Translations under genes and position numbers: made by a program
Shown here: positions 5,936 through 6,403 of the stretch, in pieces
Layout: every line of letters starts with the position of its first letter
Position numbering within the stretch: position 1 is the stretch's first letter
NCBI GenBank assembly: GCA_019348575.1
Contig: JAHWJE010000101.1
Span: 1-6,403 of the forward strand
Source of the DNA: Actinomycetota bacterium
GTDB lineage: Bacteria; Actinomycetota; Thermoleophilia; Solirubrobacterales; Solirubrobacteraceae
DNA length: 6,403 bases
Direction: 5' to 3'
The notes under the pieces: generated by a model
What the model was told of the DNA's origin: nothing
Databases searched by the model: none
Seen by the model: only the letters and a program-made list of their open reading frames with translations

Positions 5936-6403
5936 CGCCACCTCCCGGAAGGCGGTCTTGAGCAGGTAACTGCTCGACCCAGTCGACGAACTCGCGCTCG
6001 AAGATGTCGGGCGAGAAGAGCGCCTTGGGGTCGCGGATCGGCTCCAGCCCGTAGCAGGCCAGTCCGTAATCGTTGGCGACAAAGCCCATCGGCTTCAGCC
6101 CGGCGCTCTCCATCCGCCGGGTGATCAGCATTCCCAGCGACTGGTGCGCGTTCCAGCCCTCGAAGCTGTAGGCGACCATGTAGTGCTGGCCCTGGTGCTC
6201 GAAGGTCTCGACCAGCAGCTCGTGCGGCTCGGGGATTCGTGATCGCTGCGACTGCACGTCGAGCCATTCGCTGACGTCGTCGGGAAAGCGATGCCAAGCG
6301 TTGCGGTCGGCGAGCATGTGCCTGACGCGATTGGCCAGATGGGTCGACATTGACATGCGTTGGCCGCCGTAGGTGACGATGCGCGCCGGCCTCGACGAAG
6401 CGC
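5921..6403 (-). CDS. ligase-associated DEXH-box DNA helicase (Lhr-like), internal fragment, frameshifted
   Basis: This is the C-terminal accessory region of the superfamily 2 helicase encoded beside an ATP-dependent DNA ligase, an exonuclease and a metallophosphatase in a bacterial DNA-damage module. Recognisable stretches are ARIVTYGGQRMSMSTHLANR, VAYSFEGWNAHQSLGMLITR, GFVANDYGLACYGLEP and EREFVDWVEQ, then in the next frame SYLLKTAFREVAVIGGL. The ATG at 6356 is not the start: the family sequence continues in frame to 6403, so the motor domains lie beyond the right edge. Codons shift at 5969-5972 (CAG/AGT overlap); loss of two bases, as in CAGAGT to CAGT, would restore Q-S. After AVIGGL the expected sequence is missing. 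About 16 of some 143 codons end in A or T, well above the genes to the left, and from memory the wording is closest to alphaproteobacterial members. Confidence 0.82.

Noticed and set aside
5863..5972. Small membrane protein gene on the minus strand
   Set aside because: The hydrophobic run has no start codon with a ribosome site and is joined to the helicase sequence SYLLKTAFREV, so it is a spliced fragment and not a small gene.
1..6403. CRISPR array, tRNA, rRNA, insertion sequence, defence system or other novel element
   Set aside because: No spaced direct repeats, no cloverleaf-like sequence, no transposase and no terminal inverted repeats were seen. All recognisable genes belong to known families, and the odd structure is better explained by chimeric joins.

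Overview
The window is very GC-rich and almost wholly coding. Most genes use nearly only G- or C-ending codons, GTG starts are common, and usable Shine-Dalgarno sequences are lacking. Together with the protein types, this suggests a high-GC actinobacterium; the class Thermoleophilia (Solirubrobacterales-like) is my best guess, from recalled family resemblance and not from a search. The last ~480 bases differ: that fragment has clearly more A/T-ending codons and reads like an alphaproteobacterial gene.

Layout. Bases 1-811 (minus) hold the N-terminal part of an M16 zinc peptidase, with a frameshift near 130-230. Bases 842 to ~2860 (minus) hold a GAF-PAS-GAF-PP2C (SpoIIE-type) serine phosphatase that has lost its N-terminus. 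Bases ~2850-3699 (minus) hold a class I SAM-dependent methyltransferase with a zinc-ribbon-like N-terminus, which has lost its last residues. These two cut genes are joined with no intergenic DNA and no stop codon. A 97-base divergent intergenic region (3700-3796) follows, with a leaderless-type -10 element facing each way. On the plus strand come a GT2 polyprenyl-phosphate glycosyltransferase (3797-4765), an LPG_synthase_TM/flippase-like membrane protein (4740-5726) and the first ~52 residues of an FAD-dependent oxidoreductase (from 5723), all overlapping and surely one operon. The oxidoreductase breaks off near 5864-5880. It runs into a short minus-strand piece resembling an ABC permease, then into an internal piece of a ligase-associated DEXH-box helicase (to 6403, minus, with its own frameshift).

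How the genes work together. The methyltransferase and the glycosyltransferase/flippase-like/oxidoreductase operon look like a lipid-linked sugar and envelope-glycan module: sugar transferred to a polyprenyl carrier, a membrane protein possibly moving or modifying the lipid, plus a methyltransferase and a flavoenzyme. The phosphatase is a sensory PP2C of the kind used in partner-switching stress control, with the M16 peptidase 30 bases downstream.

Main conclusion. The notable feature is not a new system. The window appears to be a mosaic: at least two, probably three, joins inside genes, plus two frameshifts, one side of a join coming from another bacterial group. Misassembly, amplification chimerism or low-coverage sequence explains this better than biology. 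Gene order across the joins should not be used for functional inference.
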